Of a stretch of 51,370 nucleotides of DNA, positions 34,492 to 43,020 are shown piece by piece. The stretch spans positions 1 to 51,370 of the forward strand of contig CALIHW010000172.1 in assembly GCA_938020525.1 (NCBI GenBank), read 5' to 3'. The DNA is from an uncultured Granulosicoccaceae bacterium. GTDB lineage: Bacteria > Pseudomonadota > Gammaproteobacteria > Granulosicoccales > Granulosicoccaceae. The first letter of the stretch is position 1. Every line of letters starts with the position of its first letter. Both the position numbers and the translations under genes were made by a program. The notes beneath the pieces were generated by a model that was not told the origin of the DNA, did not search any database, and saw nothing but the letters and a program-made list of their open reading frames with translations.

Positions 34492-36573
34492 ATGGTCCTA
34501 TCCGAAAAACTTCAAAGCACAAGATGCAGCACAAGTCGCGTCCAGTGTCAGGATGCTGTTGTGTTCGCTGCCAGCAGTTGCAGTGATGAAGCGCAGCAGC
34601 GTGTCTCTCGTCTACTCGAAAGACTTCAGTTACAACAGGTGGTTAATCGAATCGAATACTGCGACATCACTAACGCTGCCGCGATGGATTCAGTGTCGGA
34701 TCAATCAACGCTGCTGGTATTTTTGATTGATGATGAGTTTTTGAAAGGCGCAGGTGCATCGCGTGCGGCCTATCTTGCGACACGCAAGTTTGTCACTGGC
34801 AGAGCACTCATTATTCCGCTGGTAATTCAATCGTCTGCTGGATTCGAAAATTCACCGTTGAACTTTATGGCTCCGGTACAGGCACATAGTGGAGATCTTG
34901 ATACCGCATTGATTACATTTGAACAGCGCGTTATAGAGTTTTATGACCAGGCGAATGGCCAGGCGAATGGCCAGGCTAATGTTCAGCGTAGCGATTCAGG
35001 CAACAGCTCCTCAGTAAAGGAAGCGGTCGCCAACAACTATGCGTCTGCTGAGACACAGTTGTCGGACTTACGATTTGATGCACGGTTAGAAGGTGCTTCG
35101 CAGATTGCCGAAACTGTAGAGCCTCTGCCATGCCATATGAGTGCTTATGATAATTTTATAGAACATCTGATAGGGCGATTGCAGGTTATGCGCATGCATG
35201 ATCGGCGTCGTAACCTGAACCTGTTTTCTGAAGCAGTTCGGACTGTTCTTGGTGCGGAGATGGTCTACTGCTATTACCGCAGCAAAAACGGAACGCTTCA
35301 CATCTACGAAGCAGAGTCTAATCAACCCGTACATGAGTGTTCTGCATCGGTTGTACACAGCGTGCTTGAAGATGCCTTAAAAGGCTATTCACATGAGTTA
35401 AGCAAGTGCTCACTGAGGCTGCAGAACTTCCTTCCTCAACTATCGCCTGAGTTCGGTAGCAATATTGAATGTATGGTTGTAGTAAATGAAAAACTACCGA
35501 ATTGCGGTGTTTTTGTAGCGGCAAAAGGTGGTTTTACCCGGTTTCCGCTAACCGAGATTCTTAGTACGGTAATTAATACTCTTCATGATGAGCTTGCCTG
35601 GGCGAAGTTTGAGACATTTGAAAAGTTGAAGGCGCGTGTCTACGACGAACTGCGCAGAAACTATCGGTTCGTCAGCAAAGATATGTACGAGGACCGTCGT
35701 CGAATATTCCGCAATCAGCTGGCTAACCTGAATATTCATTTTGAGCCAATGTTTCGCTTTGATCGTGATTCAGAGTCGGTAGAAGTATTTGCCTATGAAG
35801 CCCTCTGCCGGGAACATGAAAACTCACATGGTGCACCGGTTGAAGTATTTAATACCGCAAGTCTGTGGGGTATGGGGTTTCAATCAGAACTGGATTCAAC
35901 GCTGTTGCGAATTTCACTGGCGAGCTATGAGGCACAGATACAGGAATCGACCCACAGTGCGGATATAAAACCGCTGTCATTGAATATCTATCCCGCTACA
36001 TTGAGGTCGGTTTCTTACCGGGAGTTGTTGTATGAGTTGCTTGCCAAGTCTGACTTACTCAACGGCCACCATTTAATTATGGAAGTGTCAGAAAAAACCG
36101 TAGTTTCACCGGAATTTCAGACAGAGGCGCGCCAGCAGCTTGATGATTATCGTGAATTGGTTGATCAACTTATAAAGCTCACCGGTGTGAGATTTGCAAT
36201 TGATGACTTTGGCGTGGGTAACTCTTCTCTTTCAAGGCTTGATCGTCTCAAGCCTCACTATGTGAAGATAGATCGCGATATTCTGTCGTTCGATACGCAG
36301 ATGGCAAGTACTTTAATCCGCTATTTGATAGACAGCCAAAGCCAACAGGGGGCGAGTGTAATATTGGAAGGTGTCGATATCCACAGTAAGCTCTCTCTGG
36401 ACGAGCTGGTCAAGGATATCGGTGTTGGTATCATTCAGGGCCATAGTCTAAGCAAGGCGGTTAGCGGCTTTGATAAAGCCTGGGAGTTTCGGACCTGCGA
36501 GCGCGTTAAGCAGGATCTTGGCTGGAACTCCACTAAAGCACCGATCGCTAGCGAAGAGCTGATTCTTCACTAG
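34492..36573 (+). CDS. EAL-domain protein with TIR-like N-terminus and GAF-like centre
   Basis: This 693-residue protein ends in an EAL domain (about 425-665), predicted to hydrolyse cyclic di-GMP. Catalytic-type residues are present: EAL itself at 436-438 (YEALCRE), Asn in LNIYP, Glu in IMEVSEKT, DDFG at 571-574, and a late EGVD and QGH motif. Upstream, residues about 225-395 look GAF-like. The first 155 residues contain a TIR/SEFIR-reminiscent strand-helix pattern (LLVFLIDDEFLKGAGASRAAYLATR, then ALIIPLVI), but no clear catalytic Glu is assignable. A 12-bp tandem repeat (34945-34980) encodes a QANG linker. The TIR-like resemblance is weak and needs structure prediction. EAL activity is inferred from motif conservation. 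Confidence 0.8.
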   Translation: MVLSEKLQSTRCSTSRVQCQDAVVFAASSCSDEAQQRVSRLLERLQLQQVVNRIEYCDITNAAAMDSVSDQSTLLVFLIDDEFLKGAGASRAAYLATRKFVTGRALIIPLVIQSSAGFENSPLNFMAPVQAHSGDLDTALITFEQRVIEFYDQANGQANGQANVQRSDSGNSSSVKEAVANNYASAETQLSDLRFDARLEGASQIAETVEPLPCHMSAYDNFIEHLIGRLQVMRMHDRRRNLNLFSEAVRTVLGAEMVYCYYRSKNGTLHIYEAESNQPVHECSASVVHSVLEDALKGYSHELSKCSLRLQNFLPQLSPEFGSNIECMVVVNEKLPNCGVFVAAKGGFTRFPLTEILSTVINTLHDELAWAKFETFEKLKARVYDELRRNYRFVSKDMYEDRRRIFRNQLANLNIHFEPMFRFDRDSESVEVFAYEALCREHENSHGAPVEVFNTASLWGMGFQSELDSTLLRISLASYEAQIQESTHSADIKPLSLNIYPATLRSVSYRELLYELLAKSDLLNGHHLIMEVSEKTVVSPEFQTEARQQLDDYRELVDQLIKLTGVRFAIDDFGVGNSSLSRLDRLKPHYVKIDRDILSFDTQMASTLIRYLIDSQSQQGASVILEGVDIHSKLSLDELVKDIGVGIIQGHSLSKAVSGFDKAWEFRTCERVKQDLGWNSTKAPIASEELILH
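34945..34980. repeat. 12-bp tandem repeat in the EAL gene
   Basis: Three near-identical units (GACCAGGCGAAT, GGCCAGGCGAAT, GGCCAGGCTAAT) encode a repeated Gln-Ala-Asn-Gly linker between the N-terminal domain and the GAF-like region. Copy changes would keep the frame. Confidence 0.85.
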
Positions 36574-36676
36574 GCTGGGGTTATGACCTGGCTTGTTGGC
36601 CTCGAGTTACTGGCCTAGAGTACTGGCCTTGGGAGTAATAATGGTATTAGCGGCGCGACTGTAGCTTTAGATACTT

Positions 36677-36682
36677 TATAAT
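36677..36682 (+). promoter_or_regulatory. TATAAT hexamer immediately upstream of dgkA
   Basis: A perfect TATAAT ends only 6 nt before the dgkA ATG (36689). If used as a -10 box, transcription would begin at or next to the start codon and give a leaderless mRNA. No -35 consensus is visible at 16-18 nt upstream, so promoter status is tentative. Confidence 0.35.
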
Positions 36683-36688
36683 CGCTTG

Positions 36689-37051
36689 ATGAAAAATGAA
36701 GCTACCGGACTGTCACGGCTGATATCAGCATTTGGCTTTTCTATGAATGGCCTGAAGCGTACCTATGCTACTGAAGCAGCGTTCCGGCAGGAAGTATGGC
36801 TTGCAATTGTGCTGCTGCCACTTGCCTTTGTTGTTGGTGGATCCGCTTTTGAGACCGCGATTCTTATTGCCAGTGTATTGTTGTTGCTCATAGTTGAGTT
36901 ATTGAACTCAGCAATAGAGAATGTCGTGGATCGCATTGGTAGTGAATACCATGAGCTCTCAGGTGCTGCTAAAGATACCGGATCGGCCGCTGTGTTGATT
37001 ACTATGGGGTTTGTTGTGGTGGTGTGGCTCGGGGTTTTGTTTACCGACTGA
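36689..37051 (+). CDS. dgkA: Diacylglycerol kinase (DgkA)
   Basis: DgkA phosphorylates diacylglycerol to phosphatidic acid at the inner membrane, recycling lipid from membrane-derived oligosaccharide synthesis. The 120-residue protein has three hydrophobic helices (near 32-50, 52-72, 96-117) and an amphipathic N-terminal helix. The family motif ELLNSAIENVVDRIG lies near 70-84, and EYHELSGAAKDTGSAAV supplies conserved active-site residues. ATG 36689 is preferred; a TTG immediately before it is also in frame. It is convergent with phoU. Confidence 0.95.
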   Translation: MKNEATGLSRLISAFGFSMNGLKRTYATEAAFRQEVWLAIVLLPLAFVVGGSAFETAILIASVLLLLIVELLNSAIENVVDRIGSEYHELSGAAKDTGSAAVLITMGFVVVVWLGVLFTD

Positions 37052-37109
37052 ATGTTAGCGGAGGAAGTAATTTATCCTCCGTTTATCGGTTTGCCAGCTA
37101 TGTACGGTG

Positions 37110-37820
37110 TTACAGCAGCTTCTTGCGCATCTCGTCTAAATTGCTGTGACGGATATCTTTTCCTTCAACAAGATAGATTACGTACTCGCAGATATTGCAG
37201 GCGTGATCGGCGATGCGCTCCAGTGATCTTGCGCACCAGCTAACATCCAGTGCGTGGCTGATATTGGCAGGGTTCTCCATCATGTGTGATATCAGAAGGC
37301 GTGAGAAGTTTGCATACTCTTTATCAATGGCTTCGTCTCTTGCCGCTGTGTGAAATGCTGCTTCAACGTCCATACGCGTGAATGCATCCAGTGCATCGCG
37401 TAGCATGCCTTTTACATGTTCGCCGAGATGATGAAGATCGTTGTAGTAAGTAGGTACATTGCTTTCTCCGGAGAGTTTGACACCAATGCGACCCAGCTTT
37501 TCTGCTTCATCACCGATGCGTTCAAGGTCGGTGATGGTTTTGATGATAGTTATGACCAGTCTCAGGTCGCTGGCAGCAGGTTGTCTGCGGGCCAGAATTC
37601 TGGTGCAATCTTCATCAATATCCAGTTCAAACTGATTCGCCTGATGATCGTCTTCCATTACCTGCAGGCCAAGACTTTCATCCATCGCCAGTACTGCCTG
37701 AAGGCCGTTGTGAACCATCGACTCAACCAGACCGCCCATGGTCATCACTTTATGCTTAACGTCATTAAGTTCAACGTCAAAAGCGTGAGCGGTATGTCCT
37801 TCCGGGTTAAATGTTCTCAT
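37110..37820 (-). CDS. phoU: Phosphate signalling regulator PhoU
   Basis: PhoU couples the Pst transporter to PhoR, repressing the Pho regulon when phosphate is plentiful. The 236-residue protein is two tandem three-helix PhoU repeats (about 15-105 and 120-215). The metal-binding E/D-xxx-D motifs are visible in RIGDEAEKL and RIADHACNICEY. Length and the EGHTAHAFDVELNDVKHKVMTMGGLVE N-terminus are typical. It is the last gene of the pst cluster, on the same strand, 56 bp after pstB. Confidence 0.97.
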   Translation of the reverse strand: MRTFNPEGHTAHAFDVELNDVKHKVMTMGGLVESMVHNGLQAVLAMDESLGLQVMEDDHQANQFELDIDEDCTRILARRQPAASDLRLVITIIKTITDLERIGDEAEKLGRIGVKLSGESNVPTYYNDLHHLGEHVKGMLRDALDAFTRMDVEAAFHTAARDEAIDKEYANFSRLLISHMMENPANISHALDVSWCARSLERIADHACNICEYVIYLVEGKDIRHSNLDEMRKKLL

Positions 37821-37876
37821 AACTGCTCTCGGTAGTAGGCTCTATATTTGGAATCGCGATTGAATGTAGATTTACG

Positions 37877-38749
37877 CTACCCAAAACGGCCGGTAATGTA
37901 GTTTTCGGTTAATTCGTGGCGAGGGTTGGTGAATATAGTGTCAGTGTCACCAACTTCAACAAGCTTGCCAAGGTGGAAATAGGCAGTGCGTTGCGATACC
38001 CGTGCCGCTTGTTGCATAGAGTGAGTAACGATTGCGATTGCGTAGTTCTCACGCAGTTCATCTATTAGCTCTTCAATCTTCGCGGTGGCAATAGGATCAA
38101 GGGCCGAGCAAGGTTCATCCATCAATATGACTTCAGGGCTGCAGGCAATGGTCCGGGCAATACACAGTCGTTGCTGTTGACCACCTGATAAGCTGGTTCC
38201 TGCATCGTCGAGGCGGTTTTTAACTTCTTCGTAGATGCCGGCCTTGCGCAGACTGTTAACGACAATATCATCTAGATCTGCTCTATTGCGATTTAGACCG
38301 TGCAGTCGTGGACCGTAAGCAACATTTTCATAGATGGATTTTGGAAAGGGGTTGGGTTTCTGGAAAACCATGCCAACGCGCGCACGCAGTAATACCGGAT
38401 CAGTGTCTTTACTATATATGCCTTCGCCGTCCAGCGTTATGTCACCAGTGACACGACAAATCGGAATAGTGTCATTCATTCGGTTAAGGCAACGCAACAG
38501 CGTTGATTTACCACAACCTGAAGGGCCGATCATTGAAATGACCTCGTTGTTGGCGATATCCAGGTCAACGCCAAAAATTGCCTGTTTGTCAGCATAGAAA
38601 ACATCGACGTTGGAGACAGACATCTTCGGGTTATCTACCCGTGTCTGGCCGACGGTATCACCCAGTGATGCAACAATTTCTTCAATTGTTTGTTCAGTGG
38701 GTGTGTCCTGCTCAAGATCAAGCGCGGGAACAGTGTTCTCTTTATTCAT
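37877..38749 (-). CDS. pstB: Phosphate ABC transporter ATP-binding protein PstB
   Basis: PstB is the ATPase of the high-affinity phosphate importer. The 290-residue protein has the Walker A motif GPSGCGKST (75-83), a PstB-type Q-loop region, the LSGGQQQRL signature, Walker B VILMDEP, and the switch His in [11 protein letters not shown]. An N-terminal extension of about 35 residues precedes the ABC core ([16 protein letters not shown]). It starts with ATG and has a strong AGGAAA ribosome binding site 5 nt upstream. It lies between pstA and phoU, on the same strand. Confidence 0.97.
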   Translation of the reverse strand: MNKENTVPALDLEQDTPTEQTIEEIVASLGDTVGQTRVDNPKMSVSNVDVFYADKQAIFGVDLDIANNEVISMIGPSGCGKSTLLRCLNRMNDTIPICRVTGDITLDGEGIYSKDTDPVLLRARVGMVFQKPNPFPKSIYENVAYGPRLHGLNRNRADLDDIVVNSLRKAGIYEEVKNRLDDAGTSLSGGQQQRLCIARTIACSPEVILMDEPCSALDPIATAKIEELIDELRENYAIAIVTHSMQQAARVSQRTAYFHLGKLVEVGDTDTIFTNPRHELTENYITGRFG

Positions 38750-38827
38750 GATGATTTCCTGCGAATTCTTTTAACCAGCCGGATTTGTCTATTCGATCAC
38801 TACGTCTTAGCTGTAGTAGGAGAGACA

Positions 38828-40162
38828 CTACCATTTTCTTTCAAACTTACGTCTTAGCAGCACGGCGATTGCGTTCATGGCAATTAAAACGCCTAACAAA
38901 ACCATAATAGCCGCAGAAGTTTTCTCAACAAAACCTTTTTCAGGTAAGTCTGCCCATTGGAAAATCTGCACAGGTAACACAGTAGCAGGATCAGTGAGCG
39001 CGTTTGGTACATCGACAATGAATGCCACCATACCAATCATCAGCAGGGGTGCAGTCTCACCCAGTGCCTGCGCCATACCAATAATGGTACCAGTAAGAAT
39101 GCCCGGCATCGCCAGTGGCAACACGTGATGAAAAACGACCTGCAGATTTGAGGCACCGAGGCCGAGTGCTGCATCGCGTATTGATGGCGGTACTGATTTT
39201 AACGCTGCACGTGCCGAGATAATGATGGTTGGCAGAGTCATCAGGGAAAGCACCAGGCCACCCACGATCGGCGCACTGCGCGGGAGATTAAAGAAGTTAA
39301 TGAAAATTGCCAGACCGAGCAGACCGAAGACAATAGAGGGCACAGCTGCGAGGTTGTTTATATTTACCTCGATGATGTCAGTCCAGCGGTTCTTCGGTGC
39401 GAACTCTTCGAGATAGATTGCCGTTGCTACGGCGATTGGAAAAGACAACACCAGGGTCACCATCAGTGTCAGAATCGAGCCGAAAAGTGAGCCCTTGATG
39501 CCTGCCATTTCAGGTTCACGCGAGTCACCGCGACTGAAAAAGGTACGGTTGAATTTTGTTTGAACCTTGTTGTCTGCTCTTAGTTCTTCTATCCAGGTAA
39601 TTTGGTTGTTTTTGAAACGGCGTTTCTTTTCAGGTACTGAAGTGTCGATATGACCTCTAAGGTAACCACTGGCATCATCGCCGACGGGTAGCCACACATT
39701 TATTGTTTGACCAATAAGTGTCGGGTCTGCCATTACTTTGGCCTGTAAATCGTATTGCCCACCGTTGCTGACAAACTTATACAACGCTTTTTTCTCTTTG
39801 CGTTTTTTTACGTCTGGAAATAACTCCAGTAAAGAATTTTTAATTGCGCCGTTGTAATTGGCTTTACGTAGTGCGTCTTGATCGGGGTTTTCGCCTAAGT
39901 CCAATGTGTCTGCATCAAGTGTGACATCAAGGTTTAAAAAGGTTTGTTTAAATGCGGGTAAGCCACGTATGGTAATGCTGATAATCAGAACCGCCAGAAA
40001 AGAAAGACTCGCAGTGATGGCTATAACGCCAAACAGCTTGAAGCGCTTTTCCCGCGCATAGCGTCTGCCCAGTGACTTGCGCACTTTTTCTGTTGTATCA
40101 GAAACCATGGTTGTTTCCGGTGGTATTGCTTCTGACGTAGATTCCAGAGAGTCGTTATTCAA
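38828..40162 (-). CDS. pstA: Phosphate ABC transporter permease PstA with large N-terminal insert
   Basis: PstA is a permease of the phosphate importer. The 444-residue protein is much longer than E. coli PstA (296). An N-terminal cytoplasmic stretch and first membrane helix (about 43-65) are followed by a soluble segment of roughly 150 residues (about 66-220). Then come the canonical permease helices with the coupling motif region DAALGLGASNLQVVFHHVLP. The insert matches the DUF3333-type extension seen in a subset of PstA proteins and is likely periplasmic. The start is TTG overlapping the pstC stop by four bases (TTGA), so translation is coupled. Confidence 0.93.
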   Translation of the reverse strand: MNNDSLESTSEAIPPETTMVSDTTEKVRKSLGRRYAREKRFKLFGVIAITASLSFLAVLIISITIRGLPAFKQTFLNLDVTLDADTLDLGENPDQDALRKANYNGAIKNSLLELFPDVKKRKEKKALYKFVSNGGQYDLQAKVMADPTLIGQTINVWLPVGDDASGYLRGHIDTSVPEKKRRFKNNQITWIEELRADNKVQTKFNRTFFSRGDSREPEMAGIKGSLFGSILTLMVTLVLSFPIAVATAIYLEEFAPKNRWTDIIEVNINNLAAVPSIVFGLLGLAIFINFFNLPRSAPIVGGLVLSLMTLPTIIISARAALKSVPPSIRDAALGLGASNLQVVFHHVLPLAMPGILTGTIIGMAQALGETAPLLMIGMVAFIVDVPNALTDPATVLPVQIFQWADLPEKGFVEKTSAAIMVLLGVLIAMNAIAVLLRRKFERKW

Positions 40163-41538
40163 TCGTATTGCTCCCGGTATTTGCGAACCGTGTGAAGTGC
40201 AATCACATTAAGGATAAGTGTGGTCACAAACAACATGAGGCCAAGTGCAAACGCTGCCAGTGTTTTCGGACTGTCGAATGCCTGATCTCCTGTTAAAAGG
40301 GTCACAATCTGCACAGTTACCGTTGTTACTGCTTCCAGCGGGTTAATGGTGAGATTCGCAGCAAGACCGGCAGCCATCACAACGATCATCGTTTCACCTA
40401 TTGCCCTTGAAACCGCTAGCAGAATCCCACCGACAATGCCGGGCAGGGCAGCCGGGATAACTACTTTTTTGATAGTTTCTGATTTAGTTGCACCAAGGCC
40501 CAGAGATCCATCACGCATGGCTTGTGGTACTGCTGTGATTACATCATCGGATAATGATGATACAAACGGAATAATCATGATGCCCATCACCAGGCCTGCG
40601 GCAAGCGCACTTTCAGATGCTACGTCGAGTCCAATTGACTCACCTACATTGCGAATTAGGGGGGCTACGGTAAGCGCTGCAAAGAATCCATAAACTACCG
40701 TTGGTATGCCTGCGAGAATTTCCAGTAGCGGCTTGGCCCACGCGCGAACTGTGCTGCTTGCGTACTCAGCCAGATAGATCGCAGACATTAACCCGAACGG
40801 TACTGCCACAAGCATGGCAATGGCAGAGATTAAAAGTGTTCCGGCAAAGATTGGCACTGCCCCGAAACTGCCGGAACTGCCAACCTGATCTGCACGTATT
40901 GAGGTTTGTGGGCTCCAGTGCAGGCCAAATGCAAATTCGGTAAACGGGACCTTGTTGAAGAATCGCAGCGATTCAAACAAGACAGACAGAACAATACCGA
41001 GCGTTGTGAATATAGCGATACAACTACAGGCAATCAGCGCGATCATAATAGCGCGCTCAACACCAACTCTTGCGCGGGTGTTAGAATGAATTTTTTTAAA
41101 TCCGTAAAGCAATCCGGCAAGGCCGGCAAGAATAACGATAATACTTTTCAGTAGCCGACTGAGGCCTTGTGTCTCACCGTAGTGAGTTGCAGCGGCTTGA
41201 CGGATTGAATCGTCAGCTGACTGTGATATCCCGCCTGTTGCGAGATTTTTTATATCGTTAAGGACCAGATCGAGTTCACCTTCCGGCAGACTTTGTATCC
41301 CTGAAGGTAAGCTGCTAATGGTGCTGCTTTTAAGTATGGCGGGTTCTGCGATTGACCAGATAATTAGAATTGCGAATGCAGGTAATGCGGTACAAATTGC
41401 TGTCAGATAACCGTAGTACCTTGGCAGCGAGTGCATTGGGGTTTCGTTTTTTCGCAATGTCGCGGCACGTGATCTGCCCACGACATAAGCAATAGCGATT
41501 AATATGGCGACTACCAGAAACAACATGCTGGTGTTCAT
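40159..41538 (-). CDS. pstC: Phosphate ABC transporter permease PstC
   Basis: PstC is the partner permease. Start is ATG at 41538 (459 residues), chosen for the AGGA ribosome binding site about 8 nt upstream; the open frame continues upstream through an unlikely Cys/Arg-rich stretch. The protein has an N-terminal helix (about 4-20) and a second near 40-62, a loop with low similarity, then the permease core with helices and the coupling motif DGSLGLGATKSETIKKVVIPAALPGIVGG. The ending LILNVIALHTVRKYREQYD is typical. It is longer than E. coli PstC (319), like pstA. It is separated from pstS by a strong terminator. Confidence 0.94.
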   Translation of the reverse strand: MNTSMLFLVVAILIAIAYVVGRSRAATLRKNETPMHSLPRYYGYLTAICTALPAFAILIIWSIAEPAILKSSTISSLPSGIQSLPEGELDLVLNDIKNLATGGISQSADDSIRQAAATHYGETQGLSRLLKSIIVILAGLAGLLYGFKKIHSNTRARVGVERAIMIALIACSCIAIFTTLGIVLSVLFESLRFFNKVPFTEFAFGLHWSPQTSIRADQVGSSGSFGAVPIFAGTLLISAIAMLVAVPFGLMSAIYLAEYASSTVRAWAKPLLEILAGIPTVVYGFFAALTVAPLIRNVGESIGLDVASESALAAGLVMGIMIIPFVSSLSDDVITAVPQAMRDGSLGLGATKSETIKKVVIPAALPGIVGGILLAVSRAIGETMIVVMAAGLAANLTINPLEAVTTVTVQIVTLLTGDQAFDSPKTLAAFALGLMLFVTTLILNVIALHTVRKYREQYD

Positions 41539-41706
41539 AATGCACATCCTGCATTGAACCCGAATTTGACCCGGCATGGTAACGCAGTTCCAGGAGTTAT
41601 TGCTCCGATACGGGTTACAGGTCTGCCCAGACAGCCTTCTGGTTCTTTGTGTGCAAAATTCATAGGCAATCTTACGTAGTAAATTGCGTTTTTCTAAACG
41701 CAAAAA

Positions 41707-41727
41707 ACGGAGCCATTGAGGCTCCGT
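41707..41727 (-). terminator. Rho-independent terminator after pstS
   Basis: On the minus strand, a perfect 8-bp GC-rich stem ACGGAGCC/GGCTCCGT with a 5-nt loop is followed by TTTTTTG. It stands about 30 nt after the pstS stop and before pstC. This would cut most transcripts after pstS, giving more binding protein than permease, with readthrough supplying pstCAB-phoU. Confidence 0.9.
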
Positions 41728-41757
41728 AGTTCGTTGATACTAATAAAAGAATAGCTG

Positions 41758-42816
41758 TTAGTCCATTGTCATGGTTTCGAAAGCAGCGATACTTGCAGCG
41801 CTCTTTTCACGAATGTCGTCAGCTAAAGGTATCATGCCCTTGTCTGTCAGATAACCTTCCTCACCCCAGGCACCTTCACTGGTGAACTCAGCCAGGAATT
41901 CGTCAATGCCAGGTATTACACCAATGTGTGCTTTCTTGACATAAAAGTATAGCGGCCGAGATATCGGATAACTGCCGTCGGCTATCGATTCGAAAGTAGG
42001 TTCAAACCCATCGATATAGGACGGTTGAACCAGATCGCTGTTCTGCTCAAGAAAACTGAAGCCGAATATTCCCAGCGCGTCGGGGTTGGCTTCAAGCTTT
42101 TGCACAATCAGGTTGTCATTTTCGCCTGCTTCAATAAAAGCACCGTCTTCTCGAATAGTATGACAAACCTCTTTGAATTTCTGACTATCAGATTCTTTCA
42201 GTGCCGCGATAGACGCAACTGATTTACAACCACCTTCCATTGCAAGCTCAACGAAAGCATCCCGCGTACCCGAAGTAGGAGGTGGTCCAATCACTTCAAT
42301 GTCTATCTCGGGTAATTCAGGATTAACATCTGACCATTGCTGGTACGGATTTTCCACCAGCTCATCACCGCCGGCCGGGTCTGGTACTTCTTTGGCCAGT
42401 GCCAGAAAAATATCTTCGCGAGTTAATTCAAATAGATCAGCATCAATGGAGTTTGACAATGTAATTCCGTCGTAACCAATCAATACTTCGATAATCTCTG
42501 TAACACCGTTTTCTGCACAGCTTTCAAACTCGCCTTTTTTAATTCGACGAGAGCTGTTGGTGATATCAGGGTGCTCAACACCAATACCGTTACAAAATAA
42601 TTTCATGCCACCACCGGAACCGGTAGATTCAATTTTAGGTGTCTTGTGTCTGCTGGTTTGTCCGAACTTTTCGGCAACAACTGTGGCAAATGGATACACC
42701 GTTGAAGAGCCAACAATGCTGATTTGATCGCGTGCGCTTTGCGCAGTCGTAATACCACTGGTGTAAACCAGTGTTGCAGCTATCACTATTTTTGGAAAAG
42801 CGCTAATTCTGGTCAT
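41758..42816 (-). CDS. pstS: Phosphate-binding periplasmic protein PstS
   Basis: PstS captures phosphate in the periplasm for PstCAB. The 352-residue precursor has a signal peptide ending near TTAQS (about residue 26). The mature protein has phosphate-contact segments: GSSTVYPFA, STGSGGGMKLFC, and PPTSGTRDAFVELAM. All are hallmarks of the longer, substrate-binding family 'PBP superfamily domain' PstS. It is preceded by a Pho box and followed by a terminator, so is likely the most abundant product of the cluster in phosphate starvation. It starts with ATG. Confidence 0.95.
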   Translation of the reverse strand: MTRISAFPKIVIAATLVYTSGITTAQSARDQISIVGSSTVYPFATVVAEKFGQTSRHKTPKIESTGSGGGMKLFCNGIGVEHPDITNSSRRIKKGEFESCAENGVTEIIEVLIGYDGITLSNSIDADLFELTREDIFLALAKEVPDPAGGDELVENPYQQWSDVNPELPEIDIEVIGPPPTSGTRDAFVELAMEGGCKSVASIAALKESDSQKFKEVCHTIREDGAFIEAGENDNLIVQKLEANPDALGIFGFSFLEQNSDLVQPSYIDGFEPTFESIADGSYPISRPLYFYVKKAHIGVIPGIDEFLAEFTSEGAWGEEGYLTDKGMIPLADDIREKSAASIAAFETMTMD

Positions 42817-42851
42817 GTCAGGTTGATTCCCTGTGTGTTTTCGTTCGATCC

Positions 42852-42884
42852 ATTATAGTTCGCGAATATGAACGTTTCGTGACA
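42852..42884 (-). promoter_or_regulatory. Pho box and -10 element of pstS
   Basis: On the minus strand TGTCAC (42884-42879), five bases, then GTTCAT (42873-42868) matches the PhoB direct-repeat pattern TGTCAT-N5-TGTCAT, in one half by 5/6 and the other by 4/6. Ten nucleotides downstream lies a perfect -10 TATAAT (42857-42852). This is the geometry of PhoB-activated promoters, where the Pho box replaces the -35. Transcription would begin near 42845 and precede pstS by about 30 nt. Confidence 0.8.
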
Positions 42885-42954
42885 AATCCAGTCAGTCGCG
42901 GGAGGGCAGTGCCCGATTTGTTGGCAGATATTTCTTAAGCATCGATCCCTCTTG

Positions 42955-42982
42955 TAAAGCCCAGGGACTAAAGCCCAGGGAT
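42955..42982. repeat. 14-bp tandem duplication between phoR and pstS
   Basis: TAAAGCCCAGGGAC is repeated directly as TAAAGCCCAGGGAT, followed by a partial third TAAAAGGGA. It lies about 40 nt from the phoR stop, outside the Pho box. It is probably a slippage product. Confidence 0.8.
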
Positions 42983-43020
42983 TAAAAGGGACGCTGCCCG
43001 TGCAGAAATCAGCGCTCAGG

